Origin: Leifsonia sp. CL147
Lineage (GTDB): Bacteria > Actinomycetota > Actinomycetes > Actinomycetales > Microbacteriaceae
Assembly: GCF_900114565.1 (NCBI RefSeq)
Contig: NZ_FOTM01000019.1
Coordinates: 1-64,000 of the forward strand
Length of the DNA: 64,000 nt
Direction: 5' to 3'
The notes under the pieces are model-generated. The model had not been told where the DNA came from, did no database searches, and saw only the letters and a list, made by a program, of their open reading frames with translations. The position numbers were made by a program, and so were the translations under genes. Shown piece by piece: positions 42,518 through 51,942 of this stretch. Within the stretch, counting starts at the first letter, position 1, and every line of letters begins with the position of its first letter.

Positions 42518-43378
42518 TCAGTCCACGATCTGGACCGGCGTTCCGAGCGGCAGAGCGTCGACGGCGGCGATCGCGTCTGCCGTGAGTCGCACGCAGCCGT
42601 GCGACACGGCGCCGGCGGCAGTGGACTGGAAGTGGATGCCGATGAGCCCGCCGTCCGTGCCCCCGTAGGGCTCGTCCGCGCTGGTGGCGTGGAGCGAGGT
42701 GAGCTGGATGCGATGCTCGGACTGCCCTTGCGCCGGGTCGAGGTAGCGGGCCTGAAGGTAGCCGGTGCCGGTCGGGGTGGGGGTGGATGCGGTGCCGACT
42801 CCGACCGTGAATTCAATGGTCGCGGCGCCCGAGGAGTCCTGGATGCTGAGCGTCTGTTTCGAGGTGGAGATGACGACACGCGTGGTCAGCGGGGTGCCGC
42901 CCTTGAGGAAGCTCGTCGGTATCCAGGCGGCGGTCTGCGCCGGTGCAGGAGCCGCTGCCGTCGCCGCCGAGGGCAGCTGCTGACGCGACGGCGTGAGGAC
43001 GAGCGACCAGCGGCCCTTCGTCTGGACGCGGACGACCACCGTCGGCTCCCCGAGGAAGTTCTTGGCCGGGATGCGCGCGACCGGCGTGGTGAAGTCGGCG
43101 CCGTACGCGACGGAATCGAAGACGACGTGGTAGGCGGTTCGGATGTCCGCCGTCGCGGGGGCCGGGAGCAGGCCGGGGATGACGGCGTTATAGGTGGCGG
43201 CGGGGAGCGCCGCGATCTCCGAGGGGGACAGCCCGGCAGGCAAGGCCGGCCCCGCATCCGCGGTGGCGCTCGGCGTGGGGCTGCGTGTGGCGGCGGGAGC
43301 GTCCGGACTGCAGGCGGTGAGGGTCGCGAGAAGGGCGGCGGCGCAGAGGACGGCGGGAAGCGTGCGGTGGGGTGTCAT
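42518..43378 (-). CDS. L,D-transpeptidase lipoprotein (YkuD domain)
   Basis: A 286-residue secreted enzyme forming 3-3 peptidoglycan cross-links or attaching proteins to the wall. The signal peptide ends LTACSP with a lipobox Cys. A Thr/Pro/Ala linker follows, then the C-terminal YkuD domain with IHFQSTAAGAVSHGCVRL, where the Cys of SHGCVRL is the nucleophile near residue 260. The ATG at 43378 gives a proper signal peptide; the longer frame upstream is read through a terminator. It stands alone. Confidence 0.9.
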   Translation of the reverse strand: MTPHRTLPAVLCAAALLATLTACSPDAPAATRSPTPSATADAGPALPAGLSPSEIAALPAATYNAVIPGLLPAPATADIRTAYHVVFDSVAYGADFTTPVARIPAKNFLGEPTVVVRVQTKGRWSLVLTPSRQQLPSAATAAAPAPAQTAAWIPTSFLKGGTPLTTRVVISTSKQTLSIQDSSGAATIEFTVGVGTASTPTPTGTGYLQARYLDPAQGQSEHRIQLTSLHATSADEPYGGTDGGLIGIHFQSTAAGAVSHGCVRLTADAIAAVDALPLGTPVQIVD

Positions 43379-43445
43379 GGGAGTCCGGGTGTGTGGAGGT
43401 CTGGCGTGCGGGATGCGAGCAGCGACGAGCCGCGTCATGAAGAAC

Positions 43446-43482
43446 GGCGGCGGTGTGGACCGTTCCGGTCCACACCGCCGCC
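43446..43482 (-). terminator. Strong hairpin terminator after the Ig-like surface protein
   Basis: GGCGGCGGTGTGGACC (43446-43461) pairs perfectly over 16 bp with GGTCCACACCGCCGCC (43467-43482), loop GTTCC. It lies 18 bases beyond the stop of the minus-strand surface-protein gene. No clear T run follows, as is common in high-GC bacteria. Confidence 0.85.
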
Positions 43483-43499
43483 GGCCGGAGTGCTGAGAG

Positions 43500-44321
43500 T
43501 CAGCCGCTGACGACCGGGAGGTTGGCGACAGGAGCTGCAGTGTCAGCCGCGGTCGTCGTCTCGGTCGAGCCCAGGTCGATCGGGCCGGGGTTACCGTCGA
43601 CGGGGACATCATCGCCCGTGATCTCGACCGTCGCCGTGTTGCTCACACCCGAATCGGTGCCGACAGCGGTGATGGTGATGCTGCCGGCAACGGCTGTTCC
43701 GGCCAGCAGGAACACGTTGAAGTCGATCGTCCCATCTGCAGCGGCTGTAGCCGGTTCGAGGGTCTGAACGGAGCCGTTGTAGTCGACCGTGATGGTGACC
43801 AGTTCTCCCGGCGTGTAGCCGGCGGCGTGGACGTCGATGCCGGGGTCGGCCAACTCTGCCGTCGTGATCGTGCTCACGCTCGTGCTGATGCCCTTGGGCT
43901 CAGGCACGGGCGCCTGAACCGCGGCGTCGACCGTGAGCGGAAGGTTCGCGGTGAGCGTGGTGTCGGCGTCGTCGGTCGCCGTGACGGAGAGCGTCTCGCC
44001 CGCGGCGAGCGCTGCGAGCGGAACGGCCGGGATCCAGGCGGGGCTGACGGCGAGGTCGCCTGCGGCGTCCGCCGTGGCAGTCGTCTGATCGAGTACGCCG
44101 CTCACCGAGCTGTCGAGGGTGACGGTCACCGTCCCGTCCGGAGTGAATCCGGTACCGGTCAGGTCGAGGCCGGTGCCCCAGTCTCCGACGGTGAAGGTCG
44201 TGTTCGTGGCGGTCAGGGTGGTACCGGCGGCGTTGGCCGGGACGGCGGCGAAGAAGCCGCCTGCCACGACGGCGGACGCGGCCGCGAGGGCGCCGAAACG
44301 GATGCGCGTTGAGCTGGTCAT
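43500..44321 (-). CDS. Secreted Ig-like/bacterial surface domain protein
   Basis: A 273-residue exported protein. A Sec signal peptide (ALAAASAVVAGGFFAAVPANAA) precedes two beta-sandwich repeats that both show a GTGFTPDGTVTVTLD- or AAGYTPGELVTITVD-type strand, as in Ig-like or IPT/TIG-like modules. The protein is rich in Thr, Ala, Asp and Val, acidic, and without cysteines. No LPxTG sorting signal is seen, so it is probably released or loosely attached. The function is adhesive or structural by analogy only. Confidence 0.75.
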   Translation of the reverse strand: MTSSTRIRFGALAAASAVVAGGFFAAVPANAAGTTLTATNTTFTVGDWGTGLDLTGTGFTPDGTVTVTLDSSVSGVLDQTTATADAAGDLAVSPAWIPAVPLAALAAGETLSVTATDDADTTLTANLPLTVDAAVQAPVPEPKGISTSVSTITTAELADPGIDVHAAGYTPGELVTITVDYNGSVQTLEPATAAADGTIDFNVFLLAGTAVAGSITITAVGTDSGVSNTATVEITGDDVPVDGNPGPIDLGSTETTTAADTAAPVANLPVVSG

Positions 44322-44497
44322 TCATGTCCTCTGGTGGTGCGAAGCGATGCCGGACTGGCATCCCCGAAACACACTACCGCTGTGATATCTGAGACGCAAC
44401 GATGATAGATCGAATGTAGGCATTCTCGGTGGAACATGGAGGACGGAACATTCGTCGGCGAACAGGGCGTGCGGCGACAGTCGCTTTCGCGACGAAT

Positions 44498-44527
44498 CGA
44501 AGGAGATCGGGTCTCGGATCTCCTTCG
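44498..44527 (-). terminator. Hairpin terminator after the mutT1-like gene
   Basis: CGAAGGAGATC (44498-44508) pairs perfectly with GATCTCCTTCG (44517-44527), loop GGGTCTCG, downstream of the minus-strand Nudix gene. A second, related GAAGGAG/CTCCTTC pair lies between it and the gene (about 44540-44575). Confidence 0.7.
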
Positions 44528-44593
44528 GATGGCAGCACGGAAGGAGTTCCGAACGCCGTGCGTTCGAATCTCCTTCGCAGCGCGAGGAGGGCT

Positions 44594-45532
44594 CTACGCC
44601 TCCACCGGCGCGTAGGTCTCGATGGAGACGATGCCGGAGGCGGGGTTGGTGGCCGAGAGGTGGACCACGGAGAAGCCGCCCGTGTCGAGATCCGCAGCGT
44701 CGTCGAGGTAGCTGCCGGGCATCGTCCCGGTGGCCAGTGCGATCTCGCGCAGGATCTCGGGCAGTACCGGTCTGTGACTGCACAGCACCGCGGTCTTGCG
44801 TGCGCGGACGCGTTTGCCGACCACGGCCCGGGTTTCGCCGCGGCCCTCCTCGTAGGCCTCCTGGCTGATCCCGTGCTCGCGGCGCGGTTTGACTCCCGTG
44901 GCTGCTGCCAGCGGTGCGACCGTCGTGACGCAGCGGACGGCGTCGCTGGTGACGATCCGCTTCGGCCGCCATGCCTGCAGGGTGGCGACGTCTGCTGCGG
45001 ACTGCCTCACGCCGCGCTCGGTGAGCGGCCGCGAGGCATCGCTCCCCTCCCACCGGTCGCGCGGGGCCGCCTTCCCGTGGCGCAGAGCGATGATCGCGAA
45101 GGTGGAGGTGATGCCCTGGCGGACCAATGCATCGAACGTATCGAGGATCTCGACGTCGCGTTCGTACGTGAGGTAGCCGCGGGCCTTCTTGATGGTGACC
45201 CATTCGATGGCCGCGATCTCGCTGTTCGGGATGAAGGTCGACCGTTCGATCGCCTTCTCGCCGACCTCCGCCGCCCAGTAGTGGACGATCTTCTCCCGGC
45301 CGCTGCTGAGCGGGTACGTGGAGACGCCGAGGGGAACGCCGAGGCCGATCTTCAGCCCCGTCTCCTCCTCGATCTCGCGCACGGCCGTCTGCGGGAGGGT
45401 CTCACCCGGGTCGACCTTCCCTTTCGGGATGGTGACGTCGCCGTATTTCGTCCGATGCACCACGAGCACCACGATGCGGTCTTCCACCATCCGCCAGCAG
45501 AGGGCGCCGGCGGCATAGATGGCCGGACTCAC
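44594..45532 (-). CDS. MutT1-like Nudix hydrolase fused to a histidine phosphatase domain
   Basis: A 312-residue two-domain enzyme. The N-terminal Nudix domain has the full box [20 protein letters not shown] and TG. The C-terminal histidine phosphatase domain starts [12 protein letters not shown] with the RHG catalytic motif and has a second His in [11 protein letters not shown]. The layout equals mycobacterial MutT1, which clears 8-oxo-(d)GTP and diadenosine polyphosphates. GTG at 45532 overlaps the ppk stop by 4 bp, so it is translated with polyphosphate kinase. This links nucleotide sanitation with phosphate storage. Confidence 0.88.
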   Translation of the reverse strand: MSPAIYAAGALCWRMVEDRIVVLVVHRTKYGDVTIPKGKVDPGETLPQTAVREIEEETGLKIGLGVPLGVSTYPLSSGREKIVHYWAAEVGEKAIERSTFIPNSEIAAIEWVTIKKARGYLTYERDVEILDTFDALVRQGITSTFAIIALRHGKAAPRDRWEGSDASRPLTERGVRQSAADVATLQAWRPKRIVTSDAVRCVTTVAPLAAATGVKPRREHGISQEAYEEGRGETRAVVGKRVRARKTAVLCSHRPVLPEILREIALATGTMPGSYLDDAADLDTGGFSVVHLSATNPASGIVSIETYAPVEA

Positions 45533-47739
45533 CGCCTCGTTCCCGTGCGGGTGCTGCGCGGACGATGACTGTACTGCTGGATCAGCTTGTTCTGCAGGTC
45601 GACCAGCGGCTTGCCGTTCTCGTCCAGGTGATGCCGGGTCCAGACGCCGTCCTGATCGAGCTTCCAGGTCGCTGTGCGGTCGTCGAAGGCGAGGTCGAAG
45701 AGATCGTCGAGCTCGCGCAGGTGCTCGGGGTCGGTCAGCCGGACGAGCGCCTCGACGCGGCGATCGAGGTTGCGGTGCATCATGTCGGCGCTGCCGATGT
45801 ACACCTGCGGCTCGCCGCCGTTGACGAACGAGAAGACTCGGGAGTGCTCGAGGTAGCGGCCCAGCACCGACCGCACGCGGATGTTCTCCGACAGGCCTTC
45901 GCGGCCGGGCACGACGCCGCAGATGCCGCGCACCCAGAGGTCGACCGGCACTCCGGCCTGGCTCGCGCGGTAGAGGCCGTCGATGATCGCCTCGTCGACG
46001 ATGGAGTTGAGCTTGATGCGGATGCCGGAGGGACGCCCGGCGGCGGCGTTGGCGCGCTCGGTCTCGATGCGCTTCAGCAATCCCTTCCGCAGGTGCAGCG
46101 GTGCGACGAGCAGGCGCTTGAACTTCTTCTCGATCGCATAGCCCGACAGCTCGTTGAAGAGACGGGTGAGGTCCTTGCCCACCTGGTCGTCCGCCGTCAG
46201 CAACCCCAGGTCTTCGTAGATGCGGGAGGTCTTCGGGTTGTAGTTCCCTGTGCCGATGTGGCTGTAGTGCTTGAGGACGCCCTTCTCCTCGCGGATCACC
46301 AGGGCGAGCTTGCAGTGGGTCTTCAGCCCGACGAGCCCGTACACGACGTGCACGCCCGCCTTCTCGAGCTTTCGCGCCCACGAGATGTTGTTCTGCTCGT
46401 CGAACCGCGCCTTGATCTCGACCAGCGCCAGGACCTGCTTGCCGGATTCGGCCGCGTCGATCAGCGCCTCGACGATGGGACTGTCGCCCGACGTGCGGTA
46501 GAGCGTCTGCTTGATGGCGAGGACATGCGGATCGGCGGCGGCCTGCTCCAGGAAGGCCTGGACGCTGGTCGCGAACGACTCGTAGGGGTGGTGGACGAGC
46601 ACGTCCTGCCGGGCGACGGCGGCGAAGATGTCGGGTTTCGCGTTGGGCTCGCTCGGCATCAGCTGTGCGGGCGTCGTCGGCACGTGGTTCGGATAGTGCA
46701 GGTCCGGACGGTCGATCTTCGCGAGGTCGAACAGGCCGCCGAGGTCGAGCGGCGCCGGCAGGCGGTAGACCTCCTGCTCGGTGACATCCAGTTCGCGCAC
46801 CAGCAGCCCGAGGGTCACCGCGTCCATGTCGTCGGTGACCTCGAGACGGATGGGCGGGCCGAAGCGGCGCCGCAGCAGCTCGCGCTCGAGGGCCTGGATG
46901 AGGTTCTCGGTCTCATCCTCGTCGATCTCCACATCTTCGTTCCGGGTGACGCGGAAGACGTGGTGCTCGAGGATCTCCATGCCCGGGAAGAGGTCGCCGA
47001 GGTGGTTGGCGATGAGGTCCTCCAGCGTGATGAACCGCACCTGGCCGACGCTCTCGCGCTGGTCGATGCGCACGAAGCGAGGCAGCATCTGCGGAACCTT
47101 GAGGCGGGCGAACTGCTCCTTGCCGGTCCGCGAGTTGCGCACCCGGACGGACAGGTTGAGCGAGAGCCCGGAGATATAAGGGAACGGATGCGCCGGATCG
47201 ACGGCGAGCGGCATCAGCACCGGGAAGATCTGCTGCGAGAAGATCTCGCGAAGCTGCACCTTGTCGGCGTCGTCGAGCTCGTCGTACCTCACGACGGTGA
47301 TGCCGGCATCCCGCAGAGCGGGCAGCACGAGGTCGTGGTACGCGCGGGCATGGCGGAGCTGCAGCTCGTGGACCTTCTCGGAGATGTCGGCGAGCACGTC
47401 CTGCGGCGCGCGGCCCACGTTGGTCGGGACGGCGAGACCGGTCGCGATCCGGCGTTTCAGGCCGGCGACCCGGACCATGAAGAACTCATCGAGGTTGCTC
47501 GCGAAGATCGCCAGGAAGTTGGCGCGCTCGAGGACCGGCAGCAGCGGGTCCTCTGCGAGCTCCAGCACGCGCTGGTTGAAGGCGAGCCAGCTCAGCTCGC
47601 GGTCGAGGTAGCGGTTGTCCGGGAGCGTCGGGTCCGGCTCGTAGATGAACGGGGCGAAGTCGTCGTCGAAATCGCTGCCCAGGCTGCCGCCCAGCCCTGT
47701 GTCCAGAAGGCCGTTCTCGAGTGTGGTGCGCTCATCCAT
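45529..47739 (-). CDS. ppk1: Polyphosphate kinase 1
   Basis: A 736-residue enzyme that polymerises the gamma-phosphate of ATP into polyphosphate. Features are the N-terminal domain [20 protein letters not shown], the central [15 protein letters not shown], the phosphorylated-His region [20 protein letters not shown], and [20 protein letters not shown] with [14 protein letters not shown] near the end. Length is standard. Upstream (47783-47800) is a two-unit PHO-box-like repeat, so it is likely induced by phosphate starvation through SenX3-RegX3. Confidence 0.96.
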   Translation of the reverse strand: MDERTTLENGLLDTGLGGSLGSDFDDDFAPFIYEPDPTLPDNRYLDRELSWLAFNQRVLELAEDPLLPVLERANFLAIFASNLDEFFMVRVAGLKRRIATGLAVPTNVGRAPQDVLADISEKVHELQLRHARAYHDLVLPALRDAGITVVRYDELDDADKVQLREIFSQQIFPVLMPLAVDPAHPFPYISGLSLNLSVRVRNSRTGKEQFARLKVPQMLPRFVRIDQRESVGQVRFITLEDLIANHLGDLFPGMEILEHHVFRVTRNEDVEIDEDETENLIQALERELLRRRFGPPIRLEVTDDMDAVTLGLLVRELDVTEQEVYRLPAPLDLGGLFDLAKIDRPDLHYPNHVPTTPAQLMPSEPNAKPDIFAAVARQDVLVHHPYESFATSVQAFLEQAAADPHVLAIKQTLYRTSGDSPIVEALIDAAESGKQVLALVEIKARFDEQNNISWARKLEKAGVHVVYGLVGLKTHCKLALVIREEKGVLKHYSHIGTGNYNPKTSRIYEDLGLLTADDQVGKDLTRLFNELSGYAIEKKFKRLLVAPLHLRKGLLKRIETERANAAAGRPSGIRIKLNSIVDEAIIDGLYRASQAGVPVDLWVRGICGVVPGREGLSENIRVRSVLGRYLEHSRVFSFVNGGEPQVYIGSADMMHRNLDRRVEALVRLTDPEHLRELDDLFDLAFDDRTATWKLDQDGVWTRHHLDENGKPLVDLQNKLIQQYSHRPRSTRTGTRR

Positions 47740-47782
47740 CCACCCATCATGTCACCGCCGGAAGCTGCCGGAGCAGGCACCA

Positions 47783-47800
47783 CGTAAACGGTGGATAAAC
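47783..47800 (-). promoter_or_regulatory. PHO-box-like direct repeat upstream of ppk1
   Basis: CGTAAAC (47783) and GATAAAC (47794) have the 11-bp period of PHO boxes; on the minus strand they read GTTTATC and GTTTACG. It lies 44 bp before the ppk1 start. A third unit is not seen, so this is weaker than the pstS box. Confidence 0.5.
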
Positions 47801-47849
47801 GCTGACTGTGGATGGACGGCTGCTCGTCGCGGCGGACGCGCCGCCCGCC

Positions 47850-48596
47850 TCACGAACGGACGGAGGTGGGAAGACGGTCGTTGTCGTCCTCGTACACATT
47901 GAACCGGTAGCCGACGTTGCGGACGGTGCCGATCAGGGACTCCAGGTCGCCCAGCTTCGCGCGCAGCCGCCGCACGTGGACGTCGACCGTGCGCGTACCG
48001 CCGAAGTAGTCGTAGCCCCACACCTCGCTGAGCAGCTGCTCGCGTGTGAACACGCGGGACGGGTGGGTCGCGAAGAAGCGGAGGAGCTCGAACTCCTTGA
48101 AGGTCAGGTCGAGCTGGCGTCCGTGCGCCTTGGCCGAGTAGCTGGCCTCGTCGATCGTGATCCCGGAGGCCTGGATCTTGGACTGCGAATGCTCCTGCGT
48201 CTGGCGGCCGATGGCGAGCCGGATGCGCGCATCCACTTCGGCCGGGCCCGAGGTGTCGAGCACGACATCGCTGGCGCCCCAGTCGGCGCTCACCGCGGTG
48301 AGCCCGCCCTCGGTCAGCACGAGGAGGAGCGGGACGGTGACCCCGGTCGTGGTGAGGATCTTGCAGAGCGATTTCGCGCTCGCCAGGTCGCGCCGTGCAT
48401 CCACGAAGATGAGGTCGCAGCTGGGCGCGTTGATGAGGGACGCGGGTTCGGCCGGGATCTGACGGACGCGGTGGCTGAGCAGAGCCAGGGCGGGAAGCAC
48501 CTCGGCACCCGGTCCGGAGTCGACGCGGGAGGTGGTGGGCGCCGACGACGGCGCGGGGGAGCTGGGCGCAGAAGTAAGGATCAGCAGTTGCGCCAC
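47850..48596 (-). CDS. glnR: GlnR-type orphan response regulator of nitrogen metabolism
   Basis: A 248-residue OmpR-family regulator. The receiver-like N-terminal domain has [30 protein letters not shown] and [20 protein letters not shown], the pattern of actinobacterial GlnR, which lacks a partner kinase and normal phosphorylation. The C-terminal winged helix ([44 protein letters not shown]) binds DNA. It controls nitrogen assimilation genes such as glnA and amtB in relatives. GTG at 48596 with AGGAGG 5 bases upstream sets the start. Confidence 0.9.
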   Translation of the reverse strand: MAQLLILTSAPSSPAPSSAPTTSRVDSGPGAEVLPALALLSHRVRQIPAEPASLINAPSCDLIFVDARRDLASAKSLCKILTTTGVTVPLLLVLTEGGLTAVSADWGASDVVLDTSGPAEVDARIRLAIGRQTQEHSQSKIQASGITIDEASYSAKAHGRQLDLTFKEFELLRFFATHPSRVFTREQLLSEVWGYDYFGGTRTVDVHVRRLRAKLGDLESLIGTVRNVGYRFNVYEDDNDRLPTSVRS

Positions 48597-48734
48597 ACAT
48601 TCCTCCTCACCCGGTCGTGCCCTCGGGAACCCGTGGCGCAATGCTACCGGAAATGCGCGCGCTCCCTTCCGCCGCTCCTGCGCCAGCGGCCGCACAGCCA
48701 GGCGCCATCCGGTCGCCGGGGGCACAATGGAGGC

Positions 48735-49085
48735 GTGAGCGACGAGACACCCGACACCCCTGCACCCCACGCGATGGGTCCCGCCGCCGCGGCCGGACCC
48801 GTGCAGCCGCCGCTGCCGCGCTGGGCGACGGCGACGAGCATCGGCTCGGTGTGGGTTGTCGCGCTCGTGCTCGGCATCCTGATCGGTGTGCTGTCGCGCC
48901 CCGCGGCCTATGCGTCGTGGCTGTCTCTCGCGCTCGCCGTGTGCGTGCTGCTCGCGTTCGTCGCCCAGCTGGCGACGCAGCAGAAGGACGGCTTCATCGA
49001 CCGGCTGGCCGTCACCTTCGCCGGGACCTTCGTGGTGCTGGGGCTGGTCGGCGGCATCCTGGCACTTGCCTTCGCCGCCGCCTGA
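48735..49085 (+). CDS. Small membrane protein of unknown function
   Basis: A 116-residue protein with a Pro/Ala-rich cytoplasmic N-terminus of about 30 residues and three hydrophobic segments ([57 protein letters not shown]). The family is not recognised; it is conserved-looking but uncharacterised. CACAAT (48723-48728) ends six bases before the GTG at 48735 with GGAGGC between, the leaderless spacing. It is divergent from glnR. Confidence 0.7.
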   Translation: MSDETPDTPAPHAMGPAAAAGPVQPPLPRWATATSIGSVWVVALVLGILIGVLSRPAAYASWLSLALAVCVLLAFVAQLATQQKDGFIDRLAVTFAGTFVVLGLVGGILALAFAAA

Positions 49086-49125
49086 ACGCGAACGGATGTC
49101 GGCGGTCCCTGGTTAGACTGGACGC

Positions 49126-49236
49126 ATGCTGGTCGCTCTCGAACTCTTCTTCGTCGGCCTTCTGGGCCTGGCAACGCTCGCCATCCTCGGTGTCTCGGGG
49201 CTGGTCGTCTACAACCTCTTCCGCGGTCAGCGCTGA
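49126..49236 (+). CDS. 36-residue single-span membrane peptide
   Basis: A short frame, MLVALELFFVGLLGLATLAI and a continuation ending YNLFRGQR, is one hydrophobic helix with a basic C-terminus. TAGACT (49114-49119) ends six bases before the ATG, exactly the spacing seen for leaderless genes here. It lies 40 bp after the membrane-protein gene and 16 bp before the nitrobindin-like gene. I think it is real because of the promoter and the clean topology, but there is no homology evidence. Confidence 0.55.
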   Translation: MLVALELFFVGLLGLATLAILGVSGLVVYNLFRGQR

Positions 49237-49252
49237 GCCCCTCAGCCGGATC

Positions 49253-49849
49253 ATGATCGAGATCCCCACCGATCTTCCCGCCGAGCTGGTCCCTCTCTCC
49301 TGGCTGATCGGCGTCTGGGAGGGAACCGGTGTGCTCGACTACGCCATCGAAGAGGAGCACACCCAACTCGAGTTCGGGCAGCGGATCAGCTTCAGCCACG
49401 ACGGACTGGGCTACCTGAACTACTCCGCGAACTCGTGGATCCTCGACGAGCAGAACACGCCGCTCGCCGCTGAGACCGGCTACTGGCGGCTGCGCAGGAA
49501 GCTCGTGGAGGGCGACGCCGGACCGGCGATGCTCCCCGGCGTCGGCGCGCGGCCCTTCGGCACGGCGCAGTCGGTCGAGACGCTGCGCAACTCGAACGGC
49601 GCGTTCGATCTCGATGTGTCGATCATCCATCCCGACGGGGTGAGCGAGGTCTACATCGGCCAGGTCGCCGGCCCCCGCATCGATCTCGCGACGGACGCGG
49701 TGCTCCGCACCTCCGGCGCGAAGGAGTACACCGCGGCGACGCGGCTCTACGGCCTCGTCGAGGGCCACCTGCTGTGGGCCTGGGACATCGCCGCCCTCGG
49801 CCAGGAACTGCGGACGCACGCCTCCGCGCGCCTCGCCAAGGTCGACTGA
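49253..49849 (+). CDS. FABP-like nitrobindin family heme protein (DUF1794)
   Basis: A 198-residue beta-barrel protein of the nitrobindin/THAP4 C-terminal type. It has the GVWEGTG N-terminal motif (family GxWxGxG), LGYLNYSANSWIL, ETGYWRLRR and a C-terminal LLWAWDIAALGQELRTHASARL stretch. Family members bind heme b and react with NO or peroxynitrite; the heme-ligand His would be in the C-terminal helix region. The ATG at 49253 has no clear ribosome site. Heme binding is inferred from family. Confidence 0.8.
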   Translation: MIEIPTDLPAELVPLSWLIGVWEGTGVLDYAIEEEHTQLEFGQRISFSHDGLGYLNYSANSWILDEQNTPLAAETGYWRLRRKLVEGDAGPAMLPGVGARPFGTAQSVETLRNSNGAFDLDVSIIHPDGVSEVYIGQVAGPRIDLATDAVLRTSGAKEYTAATRLYGLVEGHLLWAWDIAALGQELRTHASARLAKVD

Positions 49850-49863
49850 AAGGCGGCGGACCG

Positions 49864-51003
49864 ATGGATGCTGAACCTCGCGCGACCCCGGAAGGGGCAT
49901 CGCCGTTCCTCGACCTCCCGGGCGCGGTCGACACGGACGGACTCGGCGTGCCGGCCCACTACGGAAGCCCGCTCTCCGAACAGCGGGCGCTGGTCGAGCG
50001 GAGCGCGATCGTCGATCTCTCCGACCGTGCTGTGCTGACGATCCAGGGCCCCGACCGCCTGACCTGGCTCAATTCGCTGACGAGTCAGTCGCTCGCCGGC
50101 CTGCGTCCGGGGGAGTCCTCGGAGACCCTGCTCCTGGATGTGACGGGCCACGTCGAGCACGCCGCGCGCCTGCTCGACGACGGCGACACGCTCTGGCTCC
50201 TGGTCGACCGGCCGGAGGCCGAGGGGCTGCAGGGCTGGCTGGATTCGATGCGGTTCATGCTGCGCGTCGAGGTCGCCGACAGGACGGCCGACTTCGCAAC
50301 GATCGGCACACTGGGCGATCCGCCACTGCCGATCGCAGCGCCGAACGGCATCCCGCTGATCTGGCACGATCCGTGGCGCGCGGTGGCACTGGGCGGGCAC
50401 CAGTACGCGCAGGGCGAGCATCCCGGCGCCGGCTGGACGTGGAGCGAACGCCTCATCCCGCGAGACGCCCTCGCGTCGCTCGTGACCCGTGTCCGCGCCG
50501 GAGAACTGTCCGCTGCCGGAACGCTGGCCGCCGATGCCCTGCGCATCGCCGCGTGGCGGCCCCGGTTCTCGACCGAGGTCGACGAGCGCACCATCCCGCA
50601 CGAACTCGACTGGCTGCGCACCGCCGTCCACCTGAGCAAGGGCTGCTACCGCGGACAAGAGACGGTCGCCAAGGTGCACAACCTCGGGCATCCGCCTCGC
50701 CGCCTCGTGATGCTGCACCTCGACGGCTCGGAGGGTGCGCATCCCACGAAGGGTGCGGTCGTCTCCCTCGACGGTCGCGAGGTGGGCGCCGTCACGTCCT
50801 CGGCTCTGCACTACGAACTGGGACCGATCGCGCTCGCCGTCGTGAAGCGGTCCGCCGATCCGAACGCGACGCTGACCGTGGATGCGGATGGTGTAGCCGT
50901 CGCCGCCTCGCAGGAGATCGTGGTTCCGCCGGAGGCGGGTGCGGAAGCGCACGTGCCGCGCCTCCCGCGCCTGGGTGCGGTGACCCGGGCTCCCCGCCAG
51001 TAG
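49864..51003 (+). CDS. ygfZ: Folate-binding YgfZ family protein
   Basis: A 379-residue protein of the YgfZ/GcvT-like family that helps repair or assemble Fe-S enzymes using folate. The diagnostic motif KGCYRGQETVAKVHNLGHPP is present with its essential Cys. The N-terminal half resembles aminomethyltransferase (VDLSDRAVLTIQGPDRLTWL). The ATG at 49864, 14 bp after the nitrobindin-like gene, is the natural start; the longer frame overlaps that gene. The two are probably co-transcribed. Confidence 0.92.
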   Translation: MDAEPRATPEGASPFLDLPGAVDTDGLGVPAHYGSPLSEQRALVERSAIVDLSDRAVLTIQGPDRLTWLNSLTSQSLAGLRPGESSETLLLDVTGHVEHAARLLDDGDTLWLLVDRPEAEGLQGWLDSMRFMLRVEVADRTADFATIGTLGDPPLPIAAPNGIPLIWHDPWRAVALGGHQYAQGEHPGAGWTWSERLIPRDALASLVTRVRAGELSAAGTLAADALRIAAWRPRFSTEVDERTIPHELDWLRTAVHLSKGCYRGQETVAKVHNLGHPPRRLVMLHLDGSEGAHPTKGAVVSLDGREVGAVTSSALHYELGPIALAVVKRSADPNATLTVDADGVAVAASQEIVVPPEAGAEAHVPRLPRLGAVTRAPRQ

Positions 51004-51010
51004 TCCGGCG

Positions 51011-51832
51011 TCACTCGGCCGGCGCGACCGCCTCCCACCCGACCGTCAGCTCACCCAGCCGCCAGCGGCTCCGGCCGCCGTGGACCGGCCATCCGGAGTC
51101 GCGCATCCCCTGGGCGACGGCGATCCAGCGCTGACTCGGCCCGTACGCGGCGAGCGGCGAATGGATGCGCCAGAGCCGGTCGAGCTCCGACAGGAACGCA
51201 TGGATCGGCTCGCCGCGGACATTGCGGTGGATGAGCGCCTTCGGCAGCCGCTCCGCCACGATCGAGGGCGCATCCAGCCCGCGCAGCCGGAGCGAGACGC
51301 TGAGCGAGCGGGGACCCGCGGCATCCAGGGCGATCCAGCTGGAGATGCGGCCGATCTCGTCGCAGGTGCCCTCGACCAGGAGGCCGTGGGGCTGCAGGCG
51401 GGAGCGCATCCGCTCCCAGGCGTGCGGGACCTCGACCTCGCGATACTGGCGGAGCACGTTGAAGGCGCGGATGACCGCTGCGCTGCGGCCGTCCGGCAGC
51501 GGGACTTCGAACCCGCCGAGTGCGAAGCGGATGCGCGCCGCCGGGTCGAAGCCCGTCCGGCCGTCCCGCACCGCCTCCAGCTGCTGGTTCGCGCTCCGCA
51601 CCCGGCCCGGCTCGATCTCGAGGCCGACCACCTCGACGTCGGCGCGTGCTTTCGCCAGCCGCTGCTGGAGTTCGAGCGCCGTGACGCCGCTGGCGCCGTA
51701 GCCGAGGTCGACGACGACCGGGTCGTGCGTGCGACGCAGCTCGGGCTGTGCAGCGATCCAGCGGTCGACGCGGCGCAGCCGGTTCGTGTTGGTGGTGCCG
51801 CGGGTCACCGTGCCGACTGCGCCCGAAGCCAT
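51011..51832 (-). CDS. Class I SAM-dependent methyltransferase
   Basis: A 273-residue protein with the SAM-binding motif VVVDLGYGASG near residue 45, motif II region VEVVGLEIEPGRV and a motif IV-like RAFNVLRQY. The substrate is unknown. CAGGAT ends six bases before the ATG at 51832 on the minus strand, so I choose that start over an upstream ATG in a Gly/Arg-rich frame. It converges on ygfZ, with only 7 bp between stops. Confidence 0.8.
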   Translation of the reverse strand: MASGAVGTVTRGTTNTNRLRRVDRWIAAQPELRRTHDPVVVDLGYGASGVTALELQQRLAKARADVEVVGLEIEPGRVRSANQQLEAVRDGRTGFDPAARIRFALGGFEVPLPDGRSAAVIRAFNVLRQYREVEVPHAWERMRSRLQPHGLLVEGTCDEIGRISSWIALDAAGPRSLSVSLRLRGLDAPSIVAERLPKALIHRNVRGEPIHAFLSELDRLWRIHSPLAAYGPSQRWIAVAQGMRDSGWPVHGGRSRWRLGELTVGWEAVAPAE

Positions 51833-51942
51833 GCGTCCATCCTGCCAGCCGCCGGCGGCGGCCCGCGTACCGCCGCCGCCGGCGGACCGCGTACCGCCGC
51901 CGTCAGGCCGAACGCCTACCGGCGGCACGATAGATTGGGAGC

